Source: Mucilaginibacter rubeus
Lineage (GTDB): Bacteria; Bacteroidota; Bacteroidia; Sphingobacteriales; Sphingobacteriaceae
DNA length: 64,000 nt
Reading direction: 5' to 3'
Assembly: GCF_003286415.2 (NCBI RefSeq)
Contig: NZ_CP043450.1
Location: 3,596,001 to 3,660,000, forward strand
The notes under the pieces were generated by a model. The model was not told where the DNA came from. It made no database searches and worked only from the letters and a program-made list of their open reading frames with translations. The first letter of the stretch is position 1. Each line of letters begins with the position of its first letter. The translations under genes and the position numbers were made by a program. Positions 45,369 through 54,443 of the stretch are shown here, in pieces.

Positions 45369-45528
45369 GGTCTTAAAATGAGTACTGGCATAAATATAAT
45401 TAATATCAACGTATCCTTTAATTTTAAAACTGATACATCACTGTAAAATTATGATCTCAATTGGTAAATACTAAATTCGTACCAACCAATTTATATACTT
45501 TTAAACCCACATCTCACATCATCAAAAA

Positions 45529-46389
45529 ATGAAATTAAAACATCTGCTACTATCAGCAATATTTTTAACAGCATCGCAAGTATTTGCGCAAAAGCATGCC
45601 AAAACCGATACTGTTTTCTTTGAAGACTTTAACAAACCTACCCTCAACCGGAGCAAATGGAACGTTGAAGTTACGGGCAACACGGTTAATGATGAACAGC
45701 AGGCCTATGTTGACTCGGCCGCTACCATTTATATGATTGATGGGAAAGACGAAGGGGCTACAAACGGCGCTTTAGTATTGAAGGCTCTTTATCAGCCTGG
45801 CTTTACCAGTAAGGAACAACGCAAATATGATTTTATTTCCGGCCGTATCAATACGCGTGCTAAAATGGAATTTACATATGGTACAGCCTCATGCCGGATG
45901 AAAATGGCCTCAGGTGCGGGTTTATGGCCGGCGTTCTGGGCGCTTGGCAACGGCAAATGGCCCGATTGCGGCGAAATTGACATCATGGAAACCGTGGGCG
46001 ACTCAAGCTGGGTTAGTCATGCGCTTCATGGCCCCAACTATTTTGGTAATACCCCACTTGCAAAACGTGTATTTTTCCCGGCAGGTATTGACGTTACGCA
46101 ATGGCACATTTATTCGGTTGATTGGTCGCCGGAGAGCCTTATTTTTAAAGTAGACGGCAAAGTTACCTACACCGTTACCAAGGCTATGGTTGAGAAATAC
46201 GGGCGCTGGGCTTTCGATAACAAAAAATTCATCATTCTTAATTTCGCGTTAGGGGGCGGTTATCCGGGTGGCGTTAACAAGGTTACCAAGCCATATTATG
46301 GTATATCGGAAAGCTCGGTCAATAAAATAAAAGCAGGAGAAGCCAAAACTATTGTCGACTGGGTACTGGTAACTAAAACCGCGAATTAA
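45529..46389 (+). CDS. glycoside hydrolase family 16 (beta-glucanase/laminarinase-like)
   Basis: Secreted 286-aa endo-beta-glycanase. The signal peptide (residues 1-20) ends in VFA. The GH16 catalytic set is in GEIDIMETVG with nucleophile Glu149, Asp151 and acid/base Glu154. Upstream GLWPAFWALG and the later HIYSVDWSPESLIFKVDG are typical. Beta-1,3-glucan or a mixed-linkage glucan is the likely substrate. It stands alone, with no SusC/D pair nearby. A TTGGTA-N13-TACCAA dyad lies 45-70 bp upstream. Confidence 0.93.
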   Translation: MKLKHLLLSAIFLTASQVFAQKHAKTDTVFFEDFNKPTLNRSKWNVEVTGNTVNDEQQAYVDSAATIYMIDGKDEGATNGALVLKALYQPGFTSKEQRKYDFISGRINTRAKMEFTYGTASCRMKMASGAGLWPAFWALGNGKWPDCGEIDIMETVGDSSWVSHALHGPNYFGNTPLAKRVFFPAGIDVTQWHIYSVDWSPESLIFKVDGKVTYTVTKAMVEKYGRWAFDNKKFIILNFALGGGYPGGVNKVTKPYYGISESSVNKIKAGEAKTIVDWVLVTKTAN

Positions 46390-46499
46390 TATTGTTGACA
46401 CATTTGTAAAATAAAGGTTATTTAAATTTTACTTTCGTAAAACACAAGGTAAATTTTATTGCCATATTTTTGAATTATCAAAAAATAACATCATCTACC

Positions 46500-46700
46500 A
46501 TGGCAATATTAACCGTTCAAATTCCCGACACAGAGATTCTTACACTATCAAGCATAGTTGAACAAATATCAGGCAGTATCATTAAAGTTACTTCTGAAGA
46601 AGATATTAATCACGGCGACTGCATTTTGCATAAAGACGACCTTTTTATTAAAAACAAACTGGAAAACAATCTTCACCACAAACACCTTTGGAACGATTGA
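46500..46700 (+). CDS. small protein of unknown function
   Basis: The 66-aa product from the ATG at 46500 starts MAILTVQIPDTEILTLSSIVEQISG and ends in a His-rich tail. It has the look of a small ferredoxin-like or toxin-antitoxin-sized fold, but no family is recognised. It follows the GH16 gene by 110 bp and is followed by a strong terminator. Confidence 0.55.
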   Translation: MAILTVQIPDTEILTLSSIVEQISGSIIKVTSEEDINHGDCILHKDDLFIKNKLENNLHHKHLWND

Positions 46701-46738
46701 TTTTTCGATAAAAAGCCCCCGGTTTTTAATCGCCATAA

Positions 46739-46777
46739 ACAAAACAGGCCATGCTGATAAAGTATGGCCTGTTTTGT
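46739..46777. terminator. bidirectional intrinsic terminator
   Basis: Stem of 14 bp (ACAAAACAGGCCAT and complement) between convergent small genes. T-rich flanks on both strands follow the stem, so it can stop both. Confidence 0.8.
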
Positions 46778-46792
46778 TGTATTTACCTTTAT

Positions 46793-46939
46793 TTAGTTGT
46801 GTATAACTACACGTTCGTGTACCCGTACCCGGTCGTCATGACGATGCCTGCGACGTTCACGGTACTCGGTCGAACAGCTTGTAAAGCCCATGGCTGCTAA
46901 TATCAACAACGCAATTGAGCGTGAAACAATGGTTTTCAT
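46793..46939 (-). CDS. 48-residue Arg/His-rich lipoprotein
   Basis: Tiny lipoprotein. The signal MKTIVSRSIALLILAAMGFT is followed by a lipobox SC (Cys22). The mature part is only 27 residues and extremely rich in Arg and His (RERRRHRHDDRVRVHERV). The ATG at 46937-46939 and TAA at 46793-46795 are clean. It shares a terminator with the convergent small gene. A cell-envelope stress or metal-related small lipoprotein is plausible but unproven. Confidence 0.65.
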   Translation of the reverse strand: MKTIVSRSIALLILAAMGFTSCSTEYRERRRHRHDDRVRVHERVVIHN

Positions 46940-47059
46940 AGCAAATGATTTATTTTTTAAATAGATATATTTATTTACCCACTTATCATGCCATTAGGAT
47001 AAAATCATAGCTGTAGTAAAAGGAATGTTACAGTGAAGGTTTCTGACTCAGGCATTAAT

Positions 47060-47725
47060 TCAGGATTTGCGTTTTACCATGATCCGGTTGATCCAAACAA
47101 ATAAAAAGCCAACGAGCAGAAAAGCGATAAGCATAAATAAGGAGTTGATTGCAACCTGGGGAATCCCTAATTTATCAACATCAAGAAACGGATAAGGATA
47201 CAAATGACTTATGCTTCCGCGAATAAATATATACACCGAATAGATGAGGGGAAACCAAAGCCAGCTTAAAGCTTGTGTCCATTTTAAATTTGCCTTTGGC
47301 ATATAGGCTAACCAATAAATTACAAACAGCACCGGATTTACCGAATGCAGCAGCTCATCGGCAAGCTTAGATAACCCTGTAGGATGCCACAAGTTGCGAA
47401 GCACCAGGTTATAAACCAGGCCTACTATGGTAATGTATAAAGCAATAGCACTGAAAACATGGGGTTGGAAAAAGTATTTCCCTAAACGGCTGTTAATATT
47501 AAATAAAGCCGTCATGCTCAAAGCAGCAAGTAAATTGGTAAGGATGGTGAAGAAACTAAATAACTGCATCAGCGTACCCGCAAGGGTTCTTCCTGTTTGC
47601 AAATAATTGGGGATGGCTATCCCAATTTGCAGAATTAAAGCGAACCATAAAACGCTAACAGTAGCAATATGCAACCATTTACCGCCGGTAACCGTATAAT
47701 TGTTATATAATTTATCTTGCTCCAT
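47060..47725 (-). CDS. Pr6Pr family membrane protein
   Basis: Membrane protein of 221 aa with six spans, of the Pr6Pr / FAR-17a-like group. Typical parts are FSFFTILTNLLAAL near span 2, VLRNLWHPTG and an HSVNPVLFVIYWL segment. The ATG at 47725 is preferred; the longer frame adds 30 hydrophobic residues unlike the family. The function is unknown. Confidence 0.85.
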   Translation of the reverse strand: MEQDKLYNNYTVTGGKWLHIATVSVLWFALILQIGIAIPNYLQTGRTLAGTLMQLFSFFTILTNLLAALSMTALFNINSRLGKYFFQPHVFSAIALYITIVGLVYNLVLRNLWHPTGLSKLADELLHSVNPVLFVIYWLAYMPKANLKWTQALSWLWFPLIYSVYIFIRGSISHLYPYPFLDVDKLGIPQVAINSLFMLIAFLLVGFLFVWINRIMVKRKS

Positions 47726-47984
47726 AGCTATTTTACAATGTTTAAATTTATCATAAACATCCCGGTAAAATAAGATCAAAATAAATATTACCCCAAAACA
47801 TATAATAAAATGCAAGGGTGAGTAACCTAATGCTTTTTTTATACGTAATATATTTTTATGGAGGATTTTATTCTAAATTAGTATAATATTAACTTTTTTG
47901 GATAAAATACGATAAACACCTTCATTAAGTTGAACGACCTGATAACTAATCGCAATTAAAAATTAATTAAACGCCAGATGAAGT

Positions 47985-48215
47985 ATGAGGGGTTATGTAA
48001 ATATACCAGGGTCGGTTAATTGCAACTGCTGCAAAGTTTGCGGTGCAAGGCCAATAATTGTGCTGATAAGAGATGTTGGATATGTGGTAAAATGCCCTGT
48101 TGATGACAGCCATTACAAGACCCATCCGGGCCTTATTGATATTAACGACTGGAACGTACACAACAGCGAATGTATTAACCACGAGGAAGAAAAACTGATA
48201 TTCAGTTTTCATTGA
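47985..48215 (+). CDS. small Cys-rich zinc-binding-like protein
   Basis: The 76-aa product has clustered Cys (NCNCCKVCGARP and VKCPVDDSH), with Cys near residues 13, 15, 16, 19 and 37, that could bind Zn. A hydrophilic acidic tail follows. It resembles small zinc-ribbon proteins. No named family is certain. Confidence 0.6.
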   Translation: MRGYVNIPGSVNCNCCKVCGARPIIVLIRDVGYVVKCPVDDSHYKTHPGLIDINDWNVHNSECINHEEEKLIFSFH

Positions 48216-48300
48216 ATGTATTTATGTAATTTATTTGTGCACTGCTAAAATCACAATGCTAAACCTATATATTTAGGCAATTAAATTACCAATCCTAAAT

Positions 48301-48789
48301 ATGACGTCGTTATCAACAATCATTAAAACAGCTAAAATAACTACACTGCTGCTGGCCATAACTGTGCTTTTGCCGGTGGTTTGTAAAGCCCAAAGTGGCA
48401 CCGATATCTCGCCTGTGGTTGATCACATAGCCATCACCACCAGTAACCTTAAAAAAAGCACCGAGTTTTATACCAAAGTACTGCATCTCAAAAAAGTTGA
48501 CAATCCCTTTGCTGATACCGTACATCAATGGTACAGCCTCGGCAACAATGTAAAACTCCACGTTATTCAGGCCGAACGCAACGAAAAACAAGTTAAAGGA
48601 GTGCACCTTTGCTTTACGGTTTCATCGGTAAAAGAATTTGCAAAAAGCCTTGAGAAAATGAATATCCCCTACTCCAACTGGAAAGGCGATAGTAAAGAAC
48701 CAACTTTTCGTGGTGATGGTGTACTGCAATTATATTTCCAGGATCCGGATGGTTATTGGATTGAAATAAACAGCCCGGCAAAAAAATAA
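48301..48789 (+). CDS. exported VOC (glyoxalase-like) domain protein
   Basis: The 162-aa protein has a signal peptide (about residues 1-30, ending KAQ) and one vicinal-oxygen-chelate domain with DHIAITTSNLKKSTEFYTKVLHL and LYFQDPDGYWIEI. Metal ligands are His in DHIA and Glu in WIEI. Glyoxalase, dioxygenase or resistance functions are all possible. Export of a VOC protein is somewhat unusual. Confidence 0.85.
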   Translation: MTSLSTIIKTAKITTLLLAITVLLPVVCKAQSGTDISPVVDHIAITTSNLKKSTEFYTKVLHLKKVDNPFADTVHQWYSLGNNVKLHVIQAERNEKQVKGVHLCFTVSSVKEFAKSLEKMNIPYSNWKGDSKEPTFRGDGVLQLYFQDPDGYWIEINSPAKK

Positions 48790-48835
48790 GCCGGGCCGTA
48801 AAACAATCACTTAAACTAAAACTTTTGTGCCTGGT

Positions 48836-49051
48836 TCAATATTCAAGTTCCTGGCAATGGATGCCTGCTTTTTGCAACAGCGATTCGATAAAACGGGGTG
48901 AAATATCTTTAGCCTCTATACGTAAAATATTATCACAATCTTCCAGGTCAAAGTTCCATTGGGCTATGGCGGGCACTTTGGTTAACAGATTTTGTACCCG
49001 GCTCACCTGCCGTTTTTGTCGTACGCTTGTTGCAAATACCAGTACATCCAT
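48836..49051 (-). CDS. small ferredoxin-like fold protein
   Basis: The 71-aa frame MDVLVFATSVRQKRQVSRVQNLLTK..WNFDLEDCDNILRIEAKDISPRFIESLLQKAGI has a beta-alpha-beta-beta-alpha pattern like heavy-metal-associated domains but no CxxC. It lies downstream of the ECF sigma operon on the same strand and may be its last gene. Confidence 0.6.
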   Translation of the reverse strand: MDVLVFATSVRQKRQVSRVQNLLTKVPAIAQWNFDLEDCDNILRIEAKDISPRFIESLLQKAGIHCQELEY

Positions 49052-49114
49052 TATAATTTATTTTTAAGGTAGATAAAAAATCTCAAACCTTCCGCGAAGG
49101 TGTTACTATAAAGC

Positions 49115-49522
49115 TTATTCAGCTGTCTTTTCTTCGTTAGCTGTAGTTTTAAAATTGTCCCAATCGCGGTCAAACCTGCCATAACCATGGCCGCGACCTT
49201 TCCATCCGCACATACGGTCTTCCCATTGGGCACGAAACTTTTCCCTGTCTTCGGGGCTCATGTTTTTAAAACGCTCGGCCATACGCCCGCGCATCCATGG
49301 TGCGCCGCCTCCGCCTTTAGGTCCGCCTTTGCCAAAGCCAAACAATATCTTACATAGTATAAATATGCCCATGGCCTGCCAGTAAGTAATGGCCGTTACA
49401 TGCAAAATATCGGGCAATAAATGGTTCCAAAGCTGCATCACAACAAAGCTGATAACAGCCAGGCAGGCAATCACCCCAAGTGGGATGAAGAAAAATCGCC
49501 TTTTATAAAAAAATGGTTTCAT
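49115..49522 (-). CDS. membrane protein next to ECF sigma factor
   Basis: The 135-aa protein has two N-terminal membrane spans (about residues 12-30 and 43-62), a Gly-rich linker (FGFGKGGPKGGGG) and a charged soluble tail with MRGRMAERFKNMSPEDREKFRAQWE. It starts 20 bp after the sigma factor gene. By position it could be an anti-sigma-like partner, but it lacks a zinc-binding anti-sigma motif. Confidence 0.75.
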   Translation of the reverse strand: MKPFFYKRRFFFIPLGVIACLAVISFVVMQLWNHLLPDILHVTAITYWQAMGIFILCKILFGFGKGGPKGGGGAPWMRGRMAERFKNMSPEDREKFRAQWEDRMCGWKGRGHGYGRFDRDWDNFKTTANEEKTAE

Positions 49523-49542
49523 GTTATATAATGTCTTAATTT

Positions 49543-50103
49543 TTAATATTCAGTAATTTCCTGGTAAAGCTGGGCAAGCCGTTTGCGTAAGTGTAATACC
49601 GCATATCGTTTTCTTGATACCAGCGTATTGGTATTTAGCCCGGTACGTTTGGCAATTTCCTCAAAGGGGATATCTTCAAGCTCATGCCAAACAAATACCT
49701 GTTTTTGTTCTTCGGGCAATTCATCCAGCGCAAAAAATAACTGCTCCCAAAAAAGGTTGCGCAAATACTCGGTTTCAGGAGTAGTAGCTTCGGTAAGGAG
49801 TATGGCTTTAAAGTCCGGTGCCTCATCGTCATAATCCTCATCATCGGCCAGCATATCATCAAGCAGGGTTTCCGTCTTTTTTTTATGCTTGTCAGTTATT
49901 TTGTTCCGGGCCACCCGGTATAGCCAGGCGCTGGTTTGTTCAATCGGTTCAGAATTAATAACAGCGCTAAACTGGTACCAAACGTCCTGTAATATATCCT
50001 CGGCGTCGGCATCGTTTTTTACCCTCCGGCGAATAAATCCCAACAGGCTTTTACCATACGATGCTATTGTTTGTATGATGTGGCTGTTTTTGTCCTGGGG
50101 CAT
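49543..50103 (-). CDS. ECF-type RNA polymerase sigma factor
   Basis: The 186-aa sigma-70 factor of the extracytoplasmic-function group has region 2 with DAEDILQDVWYQF and TSAWLYRVARNKITDKHKK. Region 4 is seen in LDELPEEQKQVFVWHELEDIPFEEIAKRTGLNTNTLVSRKRYAV. The ATG at 50103 is preferred over the upstream TTG at 50118. It is the first gene of a probable operon with the small membrane protein. Confidence 0.9.
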   Translation of the reverse strand: MPQDKNSHIIQTIASYGKSLLGFIRRRVKNDADAEDILQDVWYQFSAVINSEPIEQTSAWLYRVARNKITDKHKKKTETLLDDMLADDEDYDDEAPDFKAILLTEATTPETEYLRNLFWEQLFFALDELPEEQKQVFVWHELEDIPFEEIAKRTGLNTNTLVSRKRYAVLHLRKRLAQLYQEITEY

Positions 50104-50280
50104 TATCGCTGTTGTCAATTTCTTTTCCTTTTAAAGATAAAGACGATTGTGATTTAAAAACATTTTAAATTTTTTGAAAAAATTTTCAGTAACCCTAAAA
50201 ACCTCTTTTCTATTGCCCGGAGCAGGGTTATACCGCTTACCAGCAACGCAAATCAAAACGATGTTTAAACACAATAAATA

Positions 50281-50333
50281 TACTTTTGTCGAATTAAATT
50301 CATTTAAATAAAAAATATTTGAATTTTATTCAA
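50281..50333 (+). promoter_or_regulatory. promoter and palindromes upstream of the Lrp gene
   Basis: TACTTTTG at 50281-50288 fits the Bacteroidota -7 TAnnTTTG, but no TTTG is at the right place upstream. Palindromes GAATTAAATTC (50291-50301) and TTGAATTTTATTCAA (50319-50333) have centres 30 bp apart, near three helical turns. This is as expected for Lrp-type autoregulation. Confidence 0.45.
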
Positions 50334-50353
50334 TTTATCACGAATATTACTGT

Positions 50354-50833
50354 ATGATTAACGAACCGGAAATTATTTTAGATAAAACCGATCTGCAAAT
50401 TTTGCGATTGATGCAGGAAAATGCCCGTATCTCCAATGCCGATCTGGCCCGTGAGCTTGGCATGGCCCCATCAGGCATACTGGAACGTGTAAAAAAACTG
50501 GAACAAAAAAACGTAATCCAACAATATACTACCCGTATTAACCCAGCAGCCCTGCAGCAAAAAATGCTGGCCTTTATTTTTATGAAAGCTGCAGATGGCC
50601 CCGGAAGTGATGCTACTTCGAGCGAATTGGCCAAAATTCCCGAAGTGCAGGAGGTGCACCACATAGCCGGCGATGATTGCTACTTAATAAAAGTACGCAC
50701 CTATGATTCAGCTTCGCTGATGAACTTAATGCGCACCCATTTTAGCAAAATCCCCAATATCCTGAGTACCCGCACTACCATAGTACTTGAAACCAAAAAA
50801 GAACAACAACAATTGGTTATACCCGAAAAATAA
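50354..50833 (+). CDS. Lrp/AsnC family transcriptional regulator
   Basis: The 159-aa regulator has an N-terminal helix-turn-helix (LDKTDLQILRLMQENARISNADLARELGMAPSGILERVKKLE) and a C-terminal RAM ligand-binding domain (VQEVHHIAGDDCYLIKVRT). It ends 7 bp before the DMT exporter gene, so it probably controls that amino-acid or metabolite exporter. The ligand is unknown. Confidence 0.93.
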   Translation: MINEPEIILDKTDLQILRLMQENARISNADLARELGMAPSGILERVKKLEQKNVIQQYTTRINPAALQQKMLAFIFMKAADGPGSDATSSELAKIPEVQEVHHIAGDDCYLIKVRTYDSASLMNLMRTHFSKIPNILSTRTTIVLETKKEQQQLVIPEK

Positions 50834-50840
50834 ATACGCC

Positions 50841-51797
50841 ATGACACCCACAACCACAAAATCTGCATCACCTGTATTAGTTGTTATAGCCTTCGCCATC
50901 GTTTATATTGTATGGGGGTCTACCTACTTTTTTATAAAAATGGCGGTCGCGGGCTTTCCGCCGTTGCTGCTGGGAGCAATGCGTTTTTTTACGGCTGGCT
51001 TGTTGTTAATGGCATGGTGTGCTATTAAGGGTGAAAAGATCTTTGTAAAACAAAATATATTGCATGCCGCGGTAAGTGGGTTTCTGCTGCTGGTGATAGG
51101 TAACGGCGCGGTAATATGGGCCGAGCAAACGTTGCCGAGTGCCATGGTGGCCATTATGGTAACCTCGCCGCCAATTTGGTTTGTGTTGCTTGATAAACCT
51201 AACTGGGGCTCCAACTTTAAAAGTAAAAGCACCATTACCGGACTTATTATTGGCTTTATAGGCGTAATACTCTTATTTCGCGATCAGATTGAGGATGTAT
51301 TAGGATCTGCAAACGGAGCATCAAAGTTACCGGGAATGTTATTGCTTTTATTCGGTACGCTTGGCTGGGCTTCGGGATCATTATATTCAAAACATTATAA
51401 CACAAAAGGCTCGGTATCTGTAAACACAGCATGGCAAATGCTTGCGGCCGGCGCATTCTTTTTACCGGCAAGCTTTTTAAACAACGAAGTGGAAAGAGTT
51501 CAATGGAACAGTATACCTGCACAAAGCTGGTACGCATTAGCCTACCTGATTGTATTTGGTTCGATAGCTGCGTTTAGCGCTTATGTTTGGCTTTTGCAGG
51601 TTAAACCTGCTACCCAGGTTGGCACATACGCCTATGTTAACCCCGTGATAGCAGTATTACTCGGTGTAATTTTTGCCGGCGAACGCGTAACGCTAATACA
51701 GATTGTAGGATTAGTTGTGATACTGAGTAGTGTATTATTGATCAATTTATCGAAATACAGGAAAGCGAAAACCGGGGAATTAGCAGTGGCGAAGTGA
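50841..51797 (+). CDS. EamA/DMT family exporter
   Basis: Inner-membrane exporter of 318 aa with ten spans in two EamA repeats (IVWGSTYFFIKMAVAG in the first, YLIVFGSIAAFSAYVWLLQVKPA in the second). The ATG at 50841 is preferred; an earlier frame overlaps the Lrp gene. Pairing with Lrp suggests export of an amino acid or related metabolite, which is inference. Confidence 0.92.
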   Translation: MTPTTTKSASPVLVVIAFAIVYIVWGSTYFFIKMAVAGFPPLLLGAMRFFTAGLLLMAWCAIKGEKIFVKQNILHAAVSGFLLLVIGNGAVIWAEQTLPSAMVAIMVTSPPIWFVLLDKPNWGSNFKSKSTITGLIIGFIGVILLFRDQIEDVLGSANGASKLPGMLLLLFGTLGWASGSLYSKHYNTKGSVSVNTAWQMLAAGAFFLPASFLNNEVERVQWNSIPAQSWYALAYLIVFGSIAAFSAYVWLLQVKPATQVGTYAYVNPVIAVLLGVIFAGERVTLIQIVGLVVILSSVLLINLSKYRKAKTGELAVAK

Positions 51798-51809
51798 CGG
51801 GAGTTTTAA

Positions 51810-52817
51810 TTAACTCTCCCACTTCCCAAATTCAAAATATTTGCTGATGCTGATACCTACCTTGCTGCCAACCGGGTATTTACGCCTGTCATAATTAAGC
51901 ACTCTTAACGTGATACCTTCTTTCTCGATAACAAGCTCTTCAAAAAAACCTTTAAACAATACCATCTTAACCAGCCATTTACTGCCAAGGCTGCTTATTT
52001 TAACGTGCTCGGCATAAACTACTACAGCACCACGTTTACTTTTTATACCGCAAACCTTAGCCTGGGTTGAAGTGAGGTGAGTGCAACTTGCCAAAATTTG
52101 GGCTGTATACAATAGCTTAGGCGAATGATACAATTGTTCGGGAGTACCATTTTCTACTATCTCCCCTTCTTTTAGCACGATCAGTTCATCGGCCATGGAA
52201 AGAATTTCCGCGGGATCATGGGATACTAATATTACCGTAACTCCCCAATCCTTTACAATATACCTGATATCGTGCTGTAGGGCTTCGCGATAGGTAGCGT
52301 CAACCTGGTTAAAAGGCTCATCAAGCAGCAATACTTCAGGGCGACTTATCAGCGCTTTGGCTATAGTTACCCGTTGCTTTTCGCCTCCGCTTAATTTTCC
52401 AAAAGCCATCTCCCTGATGGGGTAAATATTTAATAAATTTAACACATCTGTAACCAAATGAATGGCCTGGCTTTGATCGCCATCCGGCAGACCTTCACAT
52501 ACCGTGTCCCACACCGATATACGGGGATCAAGATCAGTATCATTTTGAGTTACCATCCGCATAACTTCGTGTGCATGCTGCAGCCCTTTCGCCCTGCTCA
52601 ATACCTGTTCTTCCTTAAAAAACACTTCACCGTGATCTGGCTCCAATGTGCCGTAAAGCAGGTTTAACAATGTAGTTTTACCACTGCCACTTTCGCCAAC
52701 TATAGCTGTTATTTTTCCTTTTGGAATAAAAATGGTAATGTTATTAACCCCCGAAGACTTATCTCCAAAAAAGTTTTTGGTAACCGATATGGTTTCCAGT
52801 ATCAAATCATCTTGCAT
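51810..52817 (-). CDS. orphan ABC transporter ATP-binding protein
   Basis: ATPase of 335 aa. The Walker A GESGSGKTT lies near residue 39, the signature LSGGEKQRVTIAKAL is in the middle, and Walker B LLLDEPFNQVD and the switch VSHDPAE follow. The last 100 residues look like a TOBE-type regulatory domain as in MalK/PotA. No permease or binding protein is next to it. The substrate cannot be inferred. Confidence 0.9.
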   Translation of the reverse strand: MQDDLILETISVTKNFFGDKSSGVNNITIFIPKGKITAIVGESGSGKTTLLNLLYGTLEPDHGEVFFKEEQVLSRAKGLQHAHEVMRMVTQNDTDLDPRISVWDTVCEGLPDGDQSQAIHLVTDVLNLLNIYPIREMAFGKLSGGEKQRVTIAKALISRPEVLLLDEPFNQVDATYREALQHDIRYIVKDWGVTVILVSHDPAEILSMADELIVLKEGEIVENGTPEQLYHSPKLLYTAQILASCTHLTSTQAKVCGIKSKRGAVVVYAEHVKISSLGSKWLVKMVLFKGFFEELVIEKEGITLRVLNYDRRKYPVGSKVGISISKYFEFGKWES

Positions 52818-53004
52818 TTACGATCTACGGCGTTAATTTTCAGAATATTAGCGAAAGTACAACTCGCGGCGCACAATTCCGGATTCAGGCTTCTAATCTA
52901 AAAAAAAGTTAAACGCAAAAAAACTTTATGTACCCTCCAATTAACAACTGCAAACAAATAACTATAAAAAGCTATTTGTTTAAAAATAACCAAATTATAA
53001 AATC

Positions 53005-53214
53005 ATGAACAAAACTATCGGGATCCTGCTCATCATTGTAGGTGTGGCCATGCTCATCTGGACGGGCTTTACTTATACTAAAAAAGAAAAGATCATTGAC
53101 GCCGGCCCTATACAGGTATCGGCCGATAGGGAAAAGACTGTTAACTGGCCACCTTACCTTGGCGGTGTACTTGTTATAGGCGGCATTGTTATAATCGCTG
53201 TTTCAAAAAAATAA
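53005..53214 (+). CDS. small two-span membrane protein
   Basis: The 69-aa protein is a helical hairpin: TM 1 about residues 5-25, a polar loop with KKEKIIDAGPIQVSADREKTVNWP, and TM 2 about residues 48-66. It resembles short DUF3185-like proteins. It overlaps no gene and is convergent with the ChbG gene, with 5 bp between. Confidence 0.7.
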   Translation: MNKTIGILLIIVGVAMLIWTGFTYTKKEKIIDAGPIQVSADREKTVNWPPYLGGVLVIGGIVIIAVSKK

Positions 53215-53219
53215 AGGCG

Positions 53220-54140
53220 TTATTTATTATCCGCTGCTGTAAGAACACTAATATCCTTGCCAGCAAGTAACCGGCCGTAATTAATAAGCTGAAACTTTTT
53301 GCCAATCATCGCCGCAAACTCGGGAGATAACAAAGCGTTGAGTTCAGTTTGGCGATGTACGCTTGTAAGTGGCTTGCCATCCTTCGAGTTCATCATATTG
53401 CTGTTCATATCAACCAGTATATCCATTTCGGGGCTGGGCGTAGCGGTGTGCAGCACAAGCATGTTTGGTTTATCAGGGTTTAAGTTGCTTACATAAGCTA
53501 AAAAAGCCTCCTTTTTTGTAGCGATAGGTTCGCCCCACATCTCCTTATAGGTTTCGCCGAAATAAGTTACGCTACTTAAGGTTGATATAGCGAGTTTGTA
53601 CTTGCGCGCCAGTTTTTCTGTGAGGGCACGCAATTCGGGTGTAGAGAGCATAATACCCATATGCGGATCGATGTAGGTTATTTTTAATCCGGAAGCCCTG
53701 GCCCTTTCTATTTGTGCCGATAATTCGGTTTCAATTTCACTTAGTTTATATCCACTTTTAGCAAACGCCCTTGTTGATTGCGGAAAATACCCGTTTGAAT
53801 CAACCAGGCTTGGCACTGCTGTGCGCCCTGTTACCGGCCCCCAGCGGTAGTTTTTCCACTCGGATGTGAGCGTGAGATGAACGCCGACAGTAACATTTGG
53901 ATATTGCTTTAATATTTCAACAGCCTCCTGGTACCATGGGCACGCGAACTGAACCGAAGCAGACAATGGCATACCGGTTTGCGCGGCCTTGAGCATGGCC
54001 ATATTTACAGAATGGTTCATGCCGATATCGTCCAATCTGACAAGCAAACGCGGAAGCTTACTATCCGTTTGTTGAGCCAACAGGTTGTTAACAAAAGCAC
54101 CACCAATAAGAATAAATGCTAATATGACTATCCTTTTCAT
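53220..54140 (-). CDS. secreted YdjC/ChbG-type carbohydrate deacetylase
   Basis: The 306-aa protein has a signal peptide (about residues 1-22, ending LAQ). YdjC-fold metal motifs are RLDDIGMNHSVN (Asp-Asp), VGVHLTLTSEW (His) and DPHMG (His). The family removes acetyl groups from chito-oligosaccharides or similar sugars. Export is consistent with work on extracellular glycans. It is monocistronic. Confidence 0.87.
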   Translation of the reverse strand: MKRIVILAFILIGGAFVNNLLAQQTDSKLPRLLVRLDDIGMNHSVNMAMLKAAQTGMPLSASVQFACPWYQEAVEILKQYPNVTVGVHLTLTSEWKNYRWGPVTGRTAVPSLVDSNGYFPQSTRAFAKSGYKLSEIETELSAQIERARASGLKITYIDPHMGIMLSTPELRALTEKLARKYKLAISTLSSVTYFGETYKEMWGEPIATKKEAFLAYVSNLNPDKPNMLVLHTATPSPEMDILVDMNSNMMNSKDGKPLTSVHRQTELNALLSPEFAAMIGKKFQLINYGRLLAGKDISVLTAADNK

Positions 54141-54443
54141 AATTTTACACGATCAAGAAACGTTAAATGTCAGATAAACAGAAAAGAGCGCTAATAATTG
54201 ATTGCTATAAATATCTCATTATGAACATCAACGGCAACAATTAAATTAAATTCCATAGTACATTGTTACACAACTCCCCAAAAGCACGTACAACCTATAT
54301 GTTTATTTAATATTTTAGTAAACTGACGGTACCACATCTATGCCTTATTTTTTACCAGATTCGCAACTCGCGTTTGATACTCCGCGTCGTTTACTGCACT
54401 ATAACTGTAGTTCAACACACAATATAATATCAAGAAAAAACTG
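54141..54443. other. gene-free gap, presumed divergent promoters
   Basis: Gap of 303 bp between the divergent ChbG and PAS-protein genes. It is AT-rich with no ORF, repeat or hairpin I can support. Promoters for both genes must lie here but no full -33/-7 pair stands out. Confidence 0.5.

Noticed and set aside
50841..51797. DMT exporter and Lrp as a novel pair
   Set aside because: Lrp-controlled exporters are a common, known arrangement.
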